Below are positions 63,455 to 64,000 of a DNA stretch of 64,000 nucleotides, piece after piece. The stretch comes from Methanobacteriaceae archaeon (lineage in GTDB: Archaea; Methanobacteriota; Methanobacteria; Methanobacteriales; Methanobacteriaceae): contig JACBOA010000001.1 of the NCBI GenBank assembly GCA_013403005.1, forward strand, positions 186,001-250,000, read 5' to 3'. Below the pieces are notes generated by a model. The model had not been told where the DNA came from. It was given only the letters and a program-made list of their open reading frames with translations, and ran no database searches. A program made the translations under genes and the position numbers. Positions within the stretch are counted from its first letter, which is position 1. Each line of letters starts with the position of its first letter.

Positions 63455-64000
63455 ATGGGGAAGACATTTCTAAATTTGATGGATCCAGATGAAGTTAAAG
63501 AAATTGTGGATTCATTTAAAGTTCAGGAAAAGGTAGAAAAAATTAATCTAAGTGATGTTTACAGGCGAGTTTTAGCTGAAGATGTCTATGCCACAATAGA
63601 TCTCCCTCCCTTTGAACGTGCAGCTATGGATGGCTATGCAGTACGTGCCCAGGACACCTTTGGAGCTTCGGAGGATAATCCTCTGACTTTAAAGTTAATT
63701 GAAAAAGTTCAAGCAGGAGATGTTCCATTAAAAAAAGTGGATGAAGGCACTTGTAGCGAGATTGGAACCGGAGCACCCATGCCAGAAGGTTCTGATTCTG
63801 TGGTTATGGTTGAATTCACCGATATTAAGGGAGGAGATGTTCAGATATTTGAGGCAGTTACCCCTGGAGCCAATACCACGGCCAGAGGTTCTGACATGGA
63901 AAAAGGAAAACTGCTCTTATCAAAGGGCACCCTACTCACTCCGGATAAAATTGGAGTTTTAAGTGCAATTGGTTTGTCAGAAGTCCCAGTATTCAGAAAA
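63455..64000 (+). CDS. moeA: Molybdopterin molybdenumtransferase MoeA, N-terminal part (3' end outside window)
   Basis: An ATG at 63455 opens a frame without stop to the window end (182 residues). The MoeA signatures are present: [55 protein letters not shown] and [18 protein letters not shown]. MoeA inserts molybdenum (or tungsten) into the pterin cofactor used by formylmethanofuran dehydrogenase, the first enzyme of methanogenesis from CO2. A shadow frame in this stretch (63741-63962) is not a gene. Only domains I to III start are visible; the catalytic domain continues beyond. Confidence 0.95.
   Translation, partial: MGKTFLNLMDPDEVKEIVDSFKVQEKVEKINLSDVYRRVLAEDVYATIDLPPFERAAMDGYAVRAQDTFGASEDNPLTLKLIEKVQAGDVPLKKVDEGTCSEIGTGAPMPEGSDSVVMVEFTDIKGGDVQIFEAVTPGANTTARGSDMEKGKLLLSKGTLLTPDKIGVLSAIGLSEVPVFRK

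Noticed and set aside
63741..63962. 73-codon frame inside moeA
   Set aside because: It is out of frame with the clear MoeA protein that fills the same bases.

Overview
The window comes from an AT-rich, mesophilic-looking methanogenic archaeon of the order Methanobacteriales, most likely Methanobacterium or a close relative. The evidence is gene content: the F430 enzyme CfbC, the coenzyme B enzymes AksA and homoaconitase, the archaeal Cys-tRNA enzyme SepCysS, the flavin/F420 enzyme ArfB, a MraY-like pseudomurein enzyme, and archaeal information-processing genes (TBP, FEN-1, Topo VI, Pelota, Cdc48/VAT, aIF1A, LSm, L37e). From memory, the orders FEN1-DUF98-homoaconitase-AksA and TBP-SerB match Methanothermobacter. 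AT-rich intergenic gaps often carry archaeal TATA boxes of the TTTATATA type, and ribosome binding sites are usually GGTGAT or GGAGG.

Layout. 1-6.3 kb: end of an ABC-2 permease, a MraY-like membrane enzyme, a multi-cluster radical SAM protein overlapping pelA, a small conserved protein, and prephenate dehydrogenase with an unusual C-terminal domain. 6.5-11.9 kb: Cdc48, S-adenosylhomocysteine hydrolase family protein and a tandem DUF2119 pair. 12-17.4 kb (minus strand): FEN-1, DUF98 chorismate lyase-like, homoaconitase large subunit, homocitrate synthase, CYTH phosphatase and a coiled-coil protein. 17.8-21.7 kb: TBP, SerB with a long coiled-coil tail, an MFS transporter and a 58-aa membrane protein. 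21.8-28.3 kb (minus): the NurA-HerA-Mre11-Rad50 end-resection operon, facing a two-winged-helix protein. 29-34.6 kb: SNase lipoprotein and nucleotide-sugar genes (galE, galU, rfbD, rfbC, rfbB), then a DUF167 protein. 34.9-37.8 kb: tRNA-Leu(GAG), DUF371, a decayed metallo-beta-lactamase gene, DUF123, and CfbC with a CBS protein.

38.4-49.2 kb: U32 protein, PurF, an L37e/Toprim operon next to LSm, PUA protein, DUF6790, ArfB, zinc-ribbon AIM24, ATP-cone, nitroreductase, patatin and NERD-like proteins. 49.3-57.2 kb (minus): SepCysS, GAPDH, Topo VI B and A, Rio1-KH and aIF1A. 57.5-62.7 kb is the only clearly accessory island: a type IV McrBC restriction system with a composite McrB and a McrC split in two reading frames, followed by a decayed IS630 element. 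The window ends with a 28-aa basic protein gene and the 5' part of moeA.

Most of the window is ordinary core genome. No wholly new multi-gene system stands out. The best leads are unexplained structured elements in intergenic DNA (10308-10378, 16361-16409, 38394-38441, 62896-62940), a palindrome at the TBP start region, an FDX-ACB-like domain on TyrA, M14-like metal motifs in the DUF2119 pair, the split McrC, and two genes for very small proteins.
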